A DNA stretch of 64,000 nucleotides, from NCBI GenBank assembly GCA_022819745.1, contig JAJEGS010000013.1, positions 1-64,000 of the forward strand, given 5' to 3'. The notes beneath the pieces were generated by a model. The model saw only the letters and a list, made by a program, of their open reading frames with translations, searched no databases and was not told the DNA's origin. Below, piece after piece: positions 7,413 through 15,208 of the stretch (the first letter of the stretch is position 1; each line of letters begins with the position of its first letter). The stretch is from Candidatus Latescibacterota bacterium (lineage in GTDB: Bacteria > Latescibacterota > UBA2968 > UBA8231). Position numbers and translations under genes: made by a program.

Positions 7413-8810
7413 CTATTTCTTTTTATTACCCGCCTGCAATTTATCTGCCGCACCTACCGAACCAATGTGCAGCGTGTCATACGCCTGCTGCGAAGTCTCG
7501 AACGGCCCCTCGTGCGTCTTCGCGCCATGCCATTGCAAATTGGTGTACATCGGGTTGGTCGCGTCCGTTTCCCGCTCGCGCTTGGCGATCCACGCCTCCA
7601 TCCGCTCCTTCAGCATAGCAACGATCCCCGGCTCTTTTTGGGCCAAGTTTTCCAACTCCAGCGGATCGTTGACCAAGTTGTACAGCTCAATCTCAGGCTT
7701 AAAGTGAAAGTCCGGCTCTAGCGCGACCATCAGCTTCCACTCCGGAGTGCGCCAGCCGTGCTTGCGCATCCAAGTGCATTCCGTGATGTAAAAATCCGAG
7801 TAGTTGGAGGCTTTCCGGCCGGCGATCAGCGGCAGTAGCGACTGGCCATCAAAGGCAATGTCGGTGCGGATGTCGAGGAGTTCGAGAATGGTCGGCACCA
7901 AATCTTGGTGCAAGGTGGTACCAGAGACGCGCTCGCCAGCCGGCAGCGCACCGGGTAGGCGGACAATCAGCGGCACGTACAGCGTGTTTTCGTACATGCC
8001 GTGGTGATCGTACCAACACTCGTGCTCGTACAGAGTCTCGCCGTGGTCGCCGTTGATGACGATTAAGGTATTGTCACTCAAACCCAGCTCTTCGACGCGA
8101 GTGAGGATGCGCTGAATGCAGGCGTCCATATAGGCGACGGCACCGTCGTATTGGGCATCGACGTAGTGGCGGTCGCGCACCCCGGGCGGCATCCAATCGG
8201 CAAAGAAGTCGCAGAAGGGCTTGAAGCTAAATACCGGCTCCATGCTCTTGTTTTTTAGGTCGAATTCGTCGCCGCTGTAAAACATCCGCTCAAAGGGGGC
8301 TGGCGGCAGATACGGGGCGTGCGGATCCATGTGTCGCAAGAAGAGGAAAAACGGCTGCTCGGCCTGCGCCAGCCGTTCCAGTTCGGGAATGGCAACTTGG
8401 TTGAGATTTTCGGCCTTGGGGCTGCGGCCTTCGGCAAACGAACCCCAGCTAGCATAGTCGAAATAGCGGTCGAAGCCGCGCGAACTGGGATTGCCGCTAA
8501 AGCCGACGCACGAGGTGTCGTAGCCGTTCTGGCGCAGGATTTCGGGGAGGGTGCGGATGCGCTCGGGCAAGCCGCCTTGGTGGCGCAGGGCCACGACGCT
8601 GGTGCCGAAGCAGTCGAGGCCGGTGAGCATAGAGGCGTAGGCCGAAGTCGTGGGAATGTGGGCCGAGTAGTTCTTTTCAAAGAGCACGGCATCGGCGGCA
8701 AAGCGGTCGATGTGGGGCGTGGTCTGGCGGTGGTAGCCATAACAGCTCATGTGATCGGCGCGCAGGCTGTCGATGCCGAAGAGAATGACGTTGGGCTTTT
8801 TAGCTGGCAT
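7413..8810 (-). CDS. Sulfatase/alkaline-phosphatase-superfamily enzyme lacking the formylglycine motif
   Basis: 465 aa with the sulfatase fold: PNVILFGIDSLRADHMSCYG at the N-terminus (metal Asp), LFLRHMDPHAPYLPP, VINGDHGETLYEH (metal Asp-His) and a C-terminal LYNLVNDPLELENLA segment. The activation site that should read C/S-x-P-x-R reads PTTSAYASMLTG. Thr stands in the nucleophile place and Tyr replaces the Arg, so formylglycine cannot form. Thr nucleophiles occur in other members of the superfamily (NPP-type phosphodiesterases, LTA synthase), so a phosphoesterase or transferase activity is plausible. No signal peptide is seen. The second sulfatase at 38 kb has the normal motif. Confidence 0.85.
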   Translation of the reverse strand: MPAKKPNVILFGIDSLRADHMSCYGYHRQTTPHIDRFAADAVLFEKNYSAHIPTTSAYASMLTGLDCFGTSVVALRHQGGLPERIRTLPEILRQNGYDTSCVGFSGNPSSRGFDRYFDYASWGSFAEGRSPKAENLNQVAIPELERLAQAEQPFFLFLRHMDPHAPYLPPAPFERMFYSGDEFDLKNKSMEPVFSFKPFCDFFADWMPPGVRDRHYVDAQYDGAVAYMDACIQRILTRVEELGLSDNTLIVINGDHGETLYEHECWYDHHGMYENTLYVPLIVRLPGALPAGERVSGTTLHQDLVPTILELLDIRTDIAFDGQSLLPLIAGRKASNYSDFYITECTWMRKHGWRTPEWKLMVALEPDFHFKPEIELYNLVNDPLELENLAQKEPGIVAMLKERMEAWIAKRERETDATNPMYTNLQWHGAKTHEGPFETSQQAYDTLHIGSVGAADKLQAGNKKK

Positions 8811-8852
8811 TAGATCCTCTCAATTAGGGGTAGGTATTGGCGTGTCGTCGGG

Positions 8853-9266
8853 TTATTTGAGGACTGCACCGGGCCATTGGTCGTCGCTGGCCGTCACATC
8901 TACGGTAATGCCGTCTGGGTCTTCGACCTTGAAGGCCCCTTCACTGATATTGTGGACATCAATTGGCTCTTTGCCACCCAAGCCGTCGGAAAAAATCTCG
9001 TAGCCCATGTCCAATAGGCGGCGACCGGCCTCTTCGAGGTCGGGCACCCGCACGCCGATGTGCAGATAGTCGAGCATCCCGCTGACGTGGGACGGACGGG
9101 ACGGGCCGTTGTGCTGGAAGACCCGGAAGTTGTGGTGGCCGTCGCTGAGGTCGTAGCAACTCCCGTGGGTCGAGACCACGGGCAGGCCGAGGCCGTCGCG
9201 CCAAAAGCGGATGGTTTTTTCGAGGTCCGTGGCCCGGACGCCAATGTGAACGAGTACCGTACTCAT
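8853..9266 (-). CDS. VOC family (glyoxalase/dioxygenase-like) metalloprotein
   Basis: 138 codons from ATG 9266, with AAGGAG eight bases upstream; the longer frame to 9317 has no ribosome site. It has two beta-alpha-beta-beta-beta modules typical of vicinal-oxygen-chelate proteins. The first begins VHIGVRATDLEKTIRFW and the second LHIGVRVPDLEEAGRRL. Candidate metal ligands are His in each VHIG/LHIG strand and Glu in FKVEDPDGITVDV. The family includes lactoylglutathione lyase, extradiol dioxygenases and fosfomycin resistance proteins. The exact reaction is not deducible. It is downstream of an AT-rich intergenic stretch. Confidence 0.85.
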   Translation of the reverse strand: MSTVLVHIGVRATDLEKTIRFWRDGLGLPVVSTHGSCYDLSDGHHNFRVFQHNGPSRPSHVSGMLDYLHIGVRVPDLEEAGRRLLDMGYEIFSDGLGGKEPIDVHNISEGAFKVEDPDGITVDVTASDDQWPGAVLK

Positions 9267-9613
9267 GGCATTTCTCCTTTCTCGTAGGCTCGTAGCCGTT
9301 GTGCCATTAGTGCCCATAATCTAACAAACGAAGCCCCGCGAGGCACTACCGCGTTTGCAGACCATAATATCCCTCGTTTTATTGTTCTTTAATGGAAATT
9401 TATTAAACTGAAAAAGTTTTTTTATATCAATAAGTTATTGTTTTTTGGTTAGATGGAAAAAACCCCGTAAAAGAGGGCGAAAAAAGGGGGCAAATTTCTT
9501 GACTTATACACAAATGTTTACTATCTTTTTGTGCAGGTAATCGAAGTAAAAAAGGGCCTTTTTTGCGTTGGAAAACCGAGCACCATAGACCTCATCGCAA
9601 GGAGCAAAACCAC
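9267..9613. other. AT-rich intergenic region (347 bp), no gene
   Basis: The stretch separates the divergent VOC gene and the ssb cluster. It is strikingly AT-rich compared with its neighbours, particularly 9360-9540, with A and T tracts, and carries a good plus-strand promoter at 9499-9527. One sequence matching a relaxed DnaA box (TTATACACA, 9504-9512) lies inside the promoter spacer. No ORF with a ribosome site was seen. Confidence 0.7.
9499..9527 (+). promoter_or_regulatory. Sigma-70-like promoter of the small-ORF/ssb cluster
   Basis: TTGACT at 9499-9504 and TATCTT at 9522-9527, separated by 17 bases, within an AT-rich region and about 85 bp before the first small ORF. A TTATACACA sequence overlaps the spacer. 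Confidence 0.6.
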
Positions 9614-9697
9614 ATGCGACGCGAGATCATTAGCCAGGGCCTGATGTACGCCCTCGTCAGCCTCTTCGTATTCGCGGTGAAGCCGCTTCTCAACTAA
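9614..9697 (+). CDS. 27-residue putative membrane micropeptide
   Basis: ATG 9614 follows AAGGAG by 8 bases. The product has a charged start (MRREIISQG) and one hydrophobic segment (LMYALVSLFVFAVKPLL) that could span the membrane. It is the first ORF after the promoter at 9499-9527 and is followed by two more small ORFs and ssb, all on the same strand. No family is recognised. The ribosome site, hydrophobic profile and position support a real gene, but the length makes this uncertain. Confidence 0.5.
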   Translation: MRREIISQGLMYALVSLFVFAVKPLLN

Positions 9698-9725
9698 TAG
9701 CCACTGGCCACAGGAGAGCAGAGCA

Positions 9726-9869
9726 ATGAACCCGATTTTTGCATTTCACGCCTTGCGCGAGTTGAGCAAAAACAAGCGCACCCAGCGCCAAGTAAGCCGG
9801 CTAGGGCCAATGTGTACAGGAGCAATTTTCGTCGTCTGGAGCTTTCCCGTTTTCCGCTATCTCACCTAA
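9726..9869 (+). CDS. 47-residue small protein of unknown function
   Basis: ATG 9726, with GGAGAG nine bases before it. The peptide starts MNPIFAFHALRELSKNKRT, has a basic middle and ends with a hydrophobic stretch (MCTGAIFVVWSFPVFRYL) that could be a membrane segment. Its stop codon overlaps the first base of a 53-bp palindromic repeat. It lies 28 bp after the 27-residue ORF. No homologous family is recognised. Confidence 0.5.
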   Translation: MNPIFAFHALRELSKNKRTQRQVSRLGPMCTGAIFVVWSFPVFRYLT

Positions 9870-9921
9870 CCTTCGGCTGAGCTCAGGACTTCGGCGAGCT
9901 CAGTCGAGTCGTCGAAGCCTG
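9869..9921 (+). repeat. 53-bp palindromic interspersed repeat, copy A
   Basis: Its 53 bases are identical to the reverse complement of 18876-18928. The arms cttcggctgagctc and gagctcag...gtcgaag can pair as an imperfect hairpin. A more diverged relative lies at 10589-10642, so two copies flank ssb. Confidence 0.85.
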
Positions 9922-9939
9922 ACACAAAAGGAGAAACCC

Positions 9940-10149
9940 ATGCCGCCTATTGCCAAAGATCGCATCGAACGCGCCGCGCGGATCTATGCCAGCAATCACG
10001 ACGCCGGCTCGGCCTTGGGCATTGCCCCGGGCAGCTTTAGCCGCCTCTGTCGCCGCTACGGCATCGAGACGCCCCAAGCGCGCAAGCGCCGTCAGCGCAG
10101 CGAGTGGACGCAGGACTATCCCCGCCTGCACAACCGAGAGGAGCAGTAA
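9940..10149 (+). CDS. Small basic protein with helix-turn-helix-like segment
   Basis: 69 aa; ATG 9940 follows AAAGGAGAAACCC. The sequence [20 protein letters not shown], then [18 protein letters not shown], looks like a Fis/homeodomain-type helix-turn-helix: two short helices around a G-I-A turn, with a basic C-terminal tail (KRRQRSEW). It ends one base before the ssb start. It is likely a DNA-binding protein and could regulate the cluster. The family is not identified. Confidence 0.65.
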   Translation: MPPIAKDRIERAARIYASNHDAGSALGIAPGSFSRLCRRYGIETPQARKRRQRSEWTQDYPRLHNREEQ

Positions 10150-10150
10150 C

Positions 10151-10579
10151 ATGTCGAGTCTCAACAAAGTCTTACTCATCGGCAACTTAGGGTCCGATCC
10201 CGAGACCCGCTTTACCCCCAGCGGTGCTCAGGTTGCCAACTTCAGCTTGGCCACCAGCGAGTCGTGGAACGACAAGGACGGGCAGCGCCAAGAGCGCACC
10301 GAGTGGCACCGCATCGTCTTGTGGAGACGCCTCGCCGAAATCGCTGGTCAGTACCTAAAAAAGGGCAGCAAGGTCTATATCGAGGGCAAGCTGCAAACGC
10401 GCTCTTGGGAAGATCAGCAGGGCCAGAAGCGCCAGACCACCGAAATCGTCGCCAGCACTATGAAAATGCTCGGCGCAGAGCGGGCTGCCGAGGCCGTTGC
10501 AGTCAATGGCAACGGCAACAGCCATGAACTCGCCGCAGCCCCTGCGGCCGGTCCCAACCACGACGACCTCCCCTTTTAG
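10151..10579 (+). CDS. ssb: Single-stranded DNA-binding protein
   Basis: 143 codons from ATG 10151; the open frame extends upstream, but that part overlaps the preceding gene. It has an OB-fold: [66 protein letters not shown] short linker follows, then the acidic tip DDLPF that binds partner proteins in replication and repair. The length is a little below the usual 160-180 residues because the linker is short. Tiny ORFs precede it and RraA follows. It may be a second, accessory ssb rather than the housekeeping copy. Confidence 0.92.
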   Translation: MSSLNKVLLIGNLGSDPETRFTPSGAQVANFSLATSESWNDKDGQRQERTEWHRIVLWRRLAEIAGQYLKKGSKVYIEGKLQTRSWEDQQGQKRQTTEIVASTMKMLGAERAAEAVAVNGNGNSHELAAAPAAGPNHDDLPF

Positions 10580-10588
10580 CCATTCCAC

Positions 10589-10642
10589 CCTTCGACTCGG
10601 CTGAGCGTTCGACTGAGCGCTCACGCCGAAGTCTCGTCGAAC
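10589..10642 (+). repeat. Degenerate relative of the 53-bp palindromic repeat
   Basis: The segment between ssb and the RraA-like gene reads cttcgactcggctgagcg, then ttcgactgagcgctcacgcc and gaagtctcgtcgaac. It shares the cttcg...ctgagc...gccgaag...gtcgaa pattern of the exact copies at 9869 and 18876 and is also self-complementary. Confidence 0.6.
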
Positions 10643-10735
10643 GCCGCCGGGTTGACGCTCGGACGAGATGTATTAGCTTGGTCGCGGTCCGCAAAGGATG
10701 CGCGGCCATTTTTTATTCTTTTCCAAGGAGCGATC

Positions 10736-11572
10736 ATGGCGTTTGAACTCAACGCACCGAGCAAAATAAAGAACATAACGAGCGCGTACACCGGCCCGCG
10801 CTTTCGCAACGGGCGGCCCAAAGTCGATGACGATATCGTCGAGCGGATGAAGTGGGTGACCGTCGAAGAAGCCTGGGGCGTGCTGATGGGCAAGGGGCAT
10901 TCGTTCCAGTTCGAAGGCGACTGGATCAACCTACATCCAGGCCGCGTGCTAGTCGGTCGCGCGGTAACGGCCCGCTACATCCCGCATCGGCCCGACTTCG
11001 ACGGCGTCGTCAATGCCGAAGGCGAGCGGCACGGTCGAATCGGTGGCCAGAATAGCTGGGTCATCGACACCTTAGTCGCCAACGACGTATTGGTCGTCGA
11101 TCTGTTCGGCAAAGTGCTGCGCGGGACCTTTATCGGCGACAATCTCGGCACGGCAATCGCGGCCAACACCGGCGGTACGGGCCTAGTCGTCGATGGCGGC
11201 ATCCGCGACGATCACCGCGTGCGCCAGTTGCCGATCAACGTGCTCTGCAAGGGGCTGCATCCCTCGGCCATCGGCGAGGTGACCATGGCCGAAATCAACG
11301 GTCCGGTGCGGGTAGGTGAGGCGACCTGTATGCCGGGCGATATCGTGCTGGCGACCCCCACGGGCGTGATTTTCGTGCCGCCGCAATACGCCCGCGAGGT
11401 CGTAGAGTCCTCCGAAAACACCCGCCTGCGCGACTATTGGGGCAAAAAGAGCATTGCCGACGGCCGCTACACGCCCGGGGAAGTGGATCGCAAGTGGTCG
11501 CCAAAGATGGACAAAGAATTCGCCAAGTGGAAGAAAACGGCTGACATAGAAGCCATTTTCGCCGAATTATAA
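10736..11572 (+). CDS. RraA-like/demethylmenaquinone methyltransferase-like family protein
   Basis: 279 codons from ATG 10736, with AAGGAG eight bases upstream. The RraA fold is shown by HPGRVLVGRAVTARYIPHRP, VLVVDLFGKVLRGTFIGDNLG, and VVDGGIRDDHRVRQLPINV (GGIRD substrate/metal signature), followed by the DIVLATPTGVIFVPP strand. The family includes 4-hydroxy-4-methyl-2-oxoglutarate aldolases and RNase E inhibitors. A 30-40 residue C-terminal extension (YWGKKSIADGRYTPGE on) is seen in larger dimethylmenaquinone methyltransferase-annotated relatives. In a genome rich in aromatic and sugar-acid enzymes, the aldolase role seems more likely. Confidence 0.85.
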   Translation: MAFELNAPSKIKNITSAYTGPRFRNGRPKVDDDIVERMKWVTVEEAWGVLMGKGHSFQFEGDWINLHPGRVLVGRAVTARYIPHRPDFDGVVNAEGERHGRIGGQNSWVIDTLVANDVLVVDLFGKVLRGTFIGDNLGTAIAANTGGTGLVVDGGIRDDHRVRQLPINVLCKGLHPSAIGEVTMAEINGPVRVGEATCMPGDIVLATPTGVIFVPPQYAREVVESSENTRLRDYWGKKSIADGRYTPGEVDRKWSPKMDKEFAKWKKTADIEAIFAEL

Positions 11573-11575
11573 AAA

Positions 11576-11605
11576 ACGGGCCGAGGCAAAAACGCCTCGG
11601 CCCGT
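11576..11605 (-). terminator. Intrinsic terminator for the 13.3-11.6 kb minus-strand operon
   Basis: A 12-bp perfect stem, acgggccgaggc / gcctcggcccgt, with a 6-base loop. On the minus strand it is followed by a run of six T. It overlaps the RraA stop region, where the convergent plus-strand transcript lacks a U-run. Confidence 0.85.
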
Positions 11606-11627
11606 TGTCGAACAGCTTTTCCTGCTA

Positions 11628-12707
11628 CTAGCGCGCCAGCCAAGCACTAAAGCGCTCGTTCATCTCGTCCATGTTGTCGCTCCACCAGCGCCAGTCGTTG
11701 CGCAGTGCGCCCGCCGCGTTGGCTGGATACGTCGGCATGTGCGGAGCCATTTCTTCGCCGGTCTCGGTGTGGACCGAGATCAGGTCCATACCCGAGCGAC
11801 GCGCCGGCGCATAGGAGATGTAGCGGCCCACGCCGGCCATAGACGACGGCCGCGCCGCAAAGGCGACAAACTTACGCGCGGCCTCCAAATTTGGCGCACC
11901 CGCCGCGATGACGAGCTGGCCCGTGTCCAGCACCTGACCGTCCCAGACGATGGTAAACGGCTGCTTTTCCAAGATCTGCGCGTTGAATATGCGCCCGTTG
12001 TACGCGGTGGTCATCACCACTTCGCCATCGGCGAGCATCTGCGGCGGCTGCGCACCGGCCTCCCACCAAACCACCTGATCCTTGATGGTGTCGAGCTTGC
12101 GGAAGGCGCGATTGACCCCCTCCGGCGTGTCGAGCGTGGCGTACACCTCGTCCCGGGGCACTCCGTCGGCCATCAGGGCGAACTCCAAGTTGACGGCTGC
12201 CACGCGCCGCATCCCGCGCCGGCCTGGGAACGTTTCAAGGTCGAAAAAATCGGCGATGGTCTCTGGTTTGCGCTCCTTAAAATTCTCCGCGTGGTACGCA
12301 TAGACGGTCGAGTAGAACAACGTGCCAACACCGCACTCGCCCATAGTTTCCGGGTAAAAGTCGTCCTCGGGCGATTCGCCGTTCGCCCCAGGAGGCAACT
12401 CAAAGTCCAGCACTTCGAGGAGGCCCTCGTCGCAGCCGGTCATAGCATCGGCGAGCTCCATGTCTATCACGTCCCAATACACGGCCCCCGCATCCACTTG
12501 GGCGCGCAATTGGGCGAGGCCGCCGTTGTAGTCCTCCAAGCGAACTTCAATGCCCGTCTCTTCCGTAAATGCCTCGTGATAACCTTTTACGCAGGCGCGC
12601 GCATACGAGCCGCCCCAAGACACCACGGTCAGGGATTCCGCAACGGCCGGCGCACACCACACCAGCGCGGCTAATGCACCCGCCCAAACCAGCCTAGTTA
12701 AATTCAT
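11628..12707 (-). CDS. ABC transporter substrate-binding protein, PotD/spermidine-putrescine type
   Basis: 359 aa. Periplasmic solute-binding protein: signal peptide MNLTRLVWAGALAALVWCAP cleaved near AVA-E24. The mature part begins ESLTVVSWGGSYARACVKGY, typical of family 1 polyamine/thiamine/iron-like binders. GTLFYSTVYAYHAENF, WWEAGAQPPQMLADGEVVM and the Trp-rich C-terminus (DWRWWSDNMDEMNERFSAWL) also fit PotD-like proteins. No permease or ATPase gene is adjacent. The gene starts 5 bp after the peroxiredoxin stop, so they share a transcript that ends at the terminator at 11576-11605. Confidence 0.88.
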   Translation of the reverse strand: MNLTRLVWAGALAALVWCAPAVAESLTVVSWGGSYARACVKGYHEAFTEETGIEVRLEDYNGGLAQLRAQVDAGAVYWDVIDMELADAMTGCDEGLLEVLDFELPPGANGESPEDDFYPETMGECGVGTLFYSTVYAYHAENFKERKPETIADFFDLETFPGRRGMRRVAAVNLEFALMADGVPRDEVYATLDTPEGVNRAFRKLDTIKDQVVWWEAGAQPPQMLADGEVVMTTAYNGRIFNAQILEKQPFTIVWDGQVLDTGQLVIAAGAPNLEAARKFVAFAARPSSMAGVGRYISYAPARRSGMDLISVHTETGEEMAPHMPTYPANAAGALRNDWRWWSDNMDEMNERFSAWLAR

Positions 12708-12712
12708 ATCGC

Positions 12713-13348
12713 TTACTTATTGGGCTGCGGCGTAACGCGCAGGTAGGGCTTAACCGCGGTGAATCCCTGGGGAAATTTCTCAGTAGCTTCCTCGTCCGAC
12801 AGAGCCGGGACTACGATGCAGTCGTCGCCATCTTGCCAATTGGCCGGAGTGGCGACCGAGTAATTAGCCGTCAGTTGCAGCGAGTCAATCACGCGCAAAA
12901 TTTCATCGAAATTGCGGCCGGTCGAGGCCGGGTAGGTCAGCGTCAGCTTGACCTTTTTGTCCGGGCCGATGACGAACACCGAGCGCACGGTCATATTGTC
13001 GAGCGCATTGGGGTGGATCATGTCGTAGAGCTCGGCCACCTTGCGGTCGGGGTCGGCGATCAGCGGGAAATCGACATGGGCGTTTTGGGTCTCGTTGATA
13101 TCGGCGATCCAGCCGTCGTGATCGTCAACCGAGTTGACGCTCAGGGCGATGATCTTGACGCTGCGCTTTTTGAACTCCTCTTCGATGTTGGCCACTGCCC
13201 CTAACTCCGTGGTGCAGACCGGGGTGAAGTCGGCGGGGTGAGAAAAGAGCACCCCCCAAGAATCGCCGAGCCATTCGTGAAAGTTGATCGGGCCTGCGGT
13301 GGTTTCCGCGCTGAAATCCGGGGCTTCGTCGCCGAGTCGGACAGCCAT
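12713..13348 (-). CDS. 1-Cys peroxiredoxin (Prx6/AhpC-TSA family)
   Basis: 211 aa. Thiol peroxidase reducing H2O2 and organic peroxides in the cytoplasm. The active-site signature HPADFTPVCTTELG gives peroxidatic Cys45 and Thr42. Prx6-type C-terminal dimer segments (ATPANWQDGDDCIVVPALSD; KFPQGFTAVKPYLRVTPQP) are present. Length matches Prx6 (210-220). Start ATG 13348 follows AAGGAG. It is the first gene of a two-gene minus-strand operon with the binding protein. Confidence 0.93.
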   Translation of the reverse strand: MAVRLGDEAPDFSAETTAGPINFHEWLGDSWGVLFSHPADFTPVCTTELGAVANIEEEFKKRSVKIIALSVNSVDDHDGWIADINETQNAHVDFPLIADPDRKVAELYDMIHPNALDNMTVRSVFVIGPDKKVKLTLTYPASTGRNFDEILRVIDSLQLTANYSVATPANWQDGDDCIVVPALSDEEATEKFPQGFTAVKPYLRVTPQPNK

Positions 13349-13423
13349 GATGGTTCTCCTTCTTCCTACTTGTGAAAGGGTTTGCGAACAAACATTTAAA
13401 TATCAAGATACGCCTAGCTGGCG

Positions 13424-14251
13424 TCAATTGGTCGCCAACAGCCGCTTGAGATAGCGGGCGCTCTCGCGGACCGCGGCTTCTGTGCCCAAATCGGCCGAGG
13501 CCTGATGAACCGTTACATAGCCCTCGTAGCCAACCGCTTGCAGCGCGTCAATCAGCGGTGGGAAGCCAATGCCCCCTTCTTCCCACAAGGGAATCTGGCG
13601 GAACCGCACCTCGCCGCGGCACCACGTCTCAAGCGCGTCTGGACCATCGGCGGTCAAAACGTGATTTTGCAGATACACATTGAATAGGTGCGGCGCGAAG
13701 CGGCGGATGGCATCCAGCCCATAAAGTTGGCCGCATAGCTCCAGGTTCGCCGGTTCGTAGATCAGGCCGAAATTGGCGCGGCCAATGCTCGCCAAAACTT
13801 GCAGCGAGCGGTCGATTTCCTCGAAGAGACTGCGAGTGTGGCACTGGTGCGCTAGGCGCAGATCGCGTTCGGCAGCTTCGTCGGCGGCACGGCGCGCCCA
13901 AGCGATATCTTCGTCCGTCTTTAGGCAGACGCGCAGCAGTGGAGCACCGAGCTGTTCGGCGAGATCGAGATAGGGCGTTATATTGCGGAGGGCATCCGGC
14001 CCTTGATCGGAATTTTCGGGGATGGGGAAGTCGCCGGTGAGCATGGAGACGGCCAGCGAGTAGCGGTCGAGCAGCGCGCGCGCAGCGGCAACCGTCTCTG
14101 GCGAGCTATGGACGCCCACCTGCGAGGCGCGCATACACAGCCCGCTATACCCGTGGTCGGTGGCGAGGGCAGCCAATTGTTCGAGCGTCATATTGGCTTC
14201 GCGCTTGGCGTGGAATTTTTCGGCCACGCGGACCGAGAGCGAGAGTTTCAT
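13424..14251 (-). CDS. Sugar phosphate isomerase/epimerase-like TIM-barrel protein (AP endonuclease 2 family)
   Basis: 276 codons from ATG 14251, which has GAGG six bases upstream; the longer frame to 14524 overlaps the divergent gene's signal peptide. It is a xylose-isomerase-like TIM barrel (PF01261). Seen are MKLSLSVRVAEKFHAKREAN, LATDHGYSGLCMRASQVGVH, DLRLAHQCHTRSLFEEIDRS, and FGLIYEPANLELCG (Glu), LFNVYLQNHV and GYEGYVTVHQ (His) metal-ligand strands. It probably acts on sugars or cyclitols, but the substrate is unknown. It is divergent from the phospholipase-like gene. Confidence 0.8.
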   Translation of the reverse strand: MKLSLSVRVAEKFHAKREANMTLEQLAALATDHGYSGLCMRASQVGVHSSPETVAAARALLDRYSLAVSMLTGDFPIPENSDQGPDALRNITPYLDLAEQLGAPLLRVCLKTDEDIAWARRAADEAAERDLRLAHQCHTRSLFEEIDRSLQVLASIGRANFGLIYEPANLELCGQLYGLDAIRRFAPHLFNVYLQNHVLTADGPDALETWCRGEVRFRQIPLWEEGGIGFPPLIDALQAVGYEGYVTVHQASADLGTEAAVRESARYLKRLLATN

Positions 14252-14318
14252 GGGATCCTCGCGGTTGAGAGTTGTTGGACACTTACATGTAATTTGCACA
14301 AAGAAAGGATGCAAACCA

Positions 14319-15179
14319 ATGCGAACGATCCGCGCAACATGGATTGCAGTCGTCGCCAGCTTGATAGCGGTTCCAGCCCAGGCTTGGTGGGGGGATGGAC
14401 ACGGGATTCTGACCGAGGGAACCGTGCTGGCCCTGCCGGAGGAAATGCCAGCTTTCTTCCGCCAAGGGGGCAACATAGCCAGCCATGTGGTCTTCGACCC
14501 AGATCTGTTTAAGAATCGCCGCACCCCCTTGCTGAGCCACGCCGAACACGGAGAGCACTATTTCGATCTAGAATACCTTAAGGGACGCGCAATTCCGGCG
14601 AAGCGATTTGACTTTATCGCCCTGTGCTTCGAGCTACAACTGGACCCGCCACGCGTCGGCATGGCTCCCTACGCCATCGCCGAGTGGACCGAGCGGCTAG
14701 CCGTGGCCTTTGCCGAGCATCGCCAGTGGCCGGAGAACGAGGCGATTCAGCAGAAGTGCTTCGTCTATGCGGGCATTCTCGCCCACTATGCCCAAGACAT
14801 CTGCCAGCCCCTGCACACGACCCTAGACTTCGACGGCAAGAAGCAAGCGGACGGCACAGTTATGGGCAAGGGCATCCACGAACAGGTGGATTCATCGGTG
14901 GAGCGGCTCGGCTTTGCGCCCGAGGAGTTGGCAGCCGAGCAGGACGTTGCAGCCTTTGATTCGCTGATGAAGGCCATCACTGGCCAGATCAAAAAAAGCA
15001 ACTGGCGGGTAGAAGAAGTGTACGCGCTATGGGGCCATTGGGAAGACGAAAAAGACGCCCGCGTGCGCGCCTTGACCTTAGATTTGGCCCGCACCTCCGT
15101 GCGCTTTACGGCCTCGCTTTACCTGACGGCCTGGCACCAGTCTGCGGAAATTCGCTTGCCGAGGTGGTTGGAACGCTGA
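14319..15179 (+). CDS. Secreted zinc-dependent phospholipase C / S1-P1 nuclease-like protein
   Basis: 287 codons from ATG 14319 (AAAGGA upstream). Signal peptide MRTIRATWIAVVASLIAVPA-QA is followed by mature Trp (WWGDGHGILT); an N-terminal Trp is a zinc ligand in this family. Further ligand motifs are HAEHGEHYFDLEYL, AHYAQDICQPLHTT (HxxxDxxxPLH) and GIHEQVDSS (HxxxD). The enzyme would be periplasmic or secreted and hydrolyse phospholipids or nucleic acids with three zinc ions; sequence alone does not decide which. The length and order of motifs match the family. Confidence 0.82.
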   Translation: MRTIRATWIAVVASLIAVPAQAWWGDGHGILTEGTVLALPEEMPAFFRQGGNIASHVVFDPDLFKNRRTPLLSHAEHGEHYFDLEYLKGRAIPAKRFDFIALCFELQLDPPRVGMAPYAIAEWTERLAVAFAEHRQWPENEAIQQKCFVYAGILAHYAQDICQPLHTTLDFDGKKQADGTVMGKGIHEQVDSSVERLGFAPEELAAEQDVAAFDSLMKAITGQIKKSNWRVEEVYALWGHWEDEKDARVRALTLDLARTSVRFTASLYLTAWHQSAEIRLPRWLER

Positions 15180-15208
15180 GCGGACGGCAGGCATCCGCCC
15201 TAGGTGCG

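Noticed and set aside
9504..9512. Origin of replication near ssb
   Set aside because: Only one relaxed DnaA box was seen, with no cluster, iterons or dnaA/dnaN; the AT-rich stretch is better explained as a promoter region.
11739..12674. 311-codon plus-strand ORF
   Set aside because: Lies antisense inside the well-supported substrate-binding protein gene; composition is typical of a shadow.
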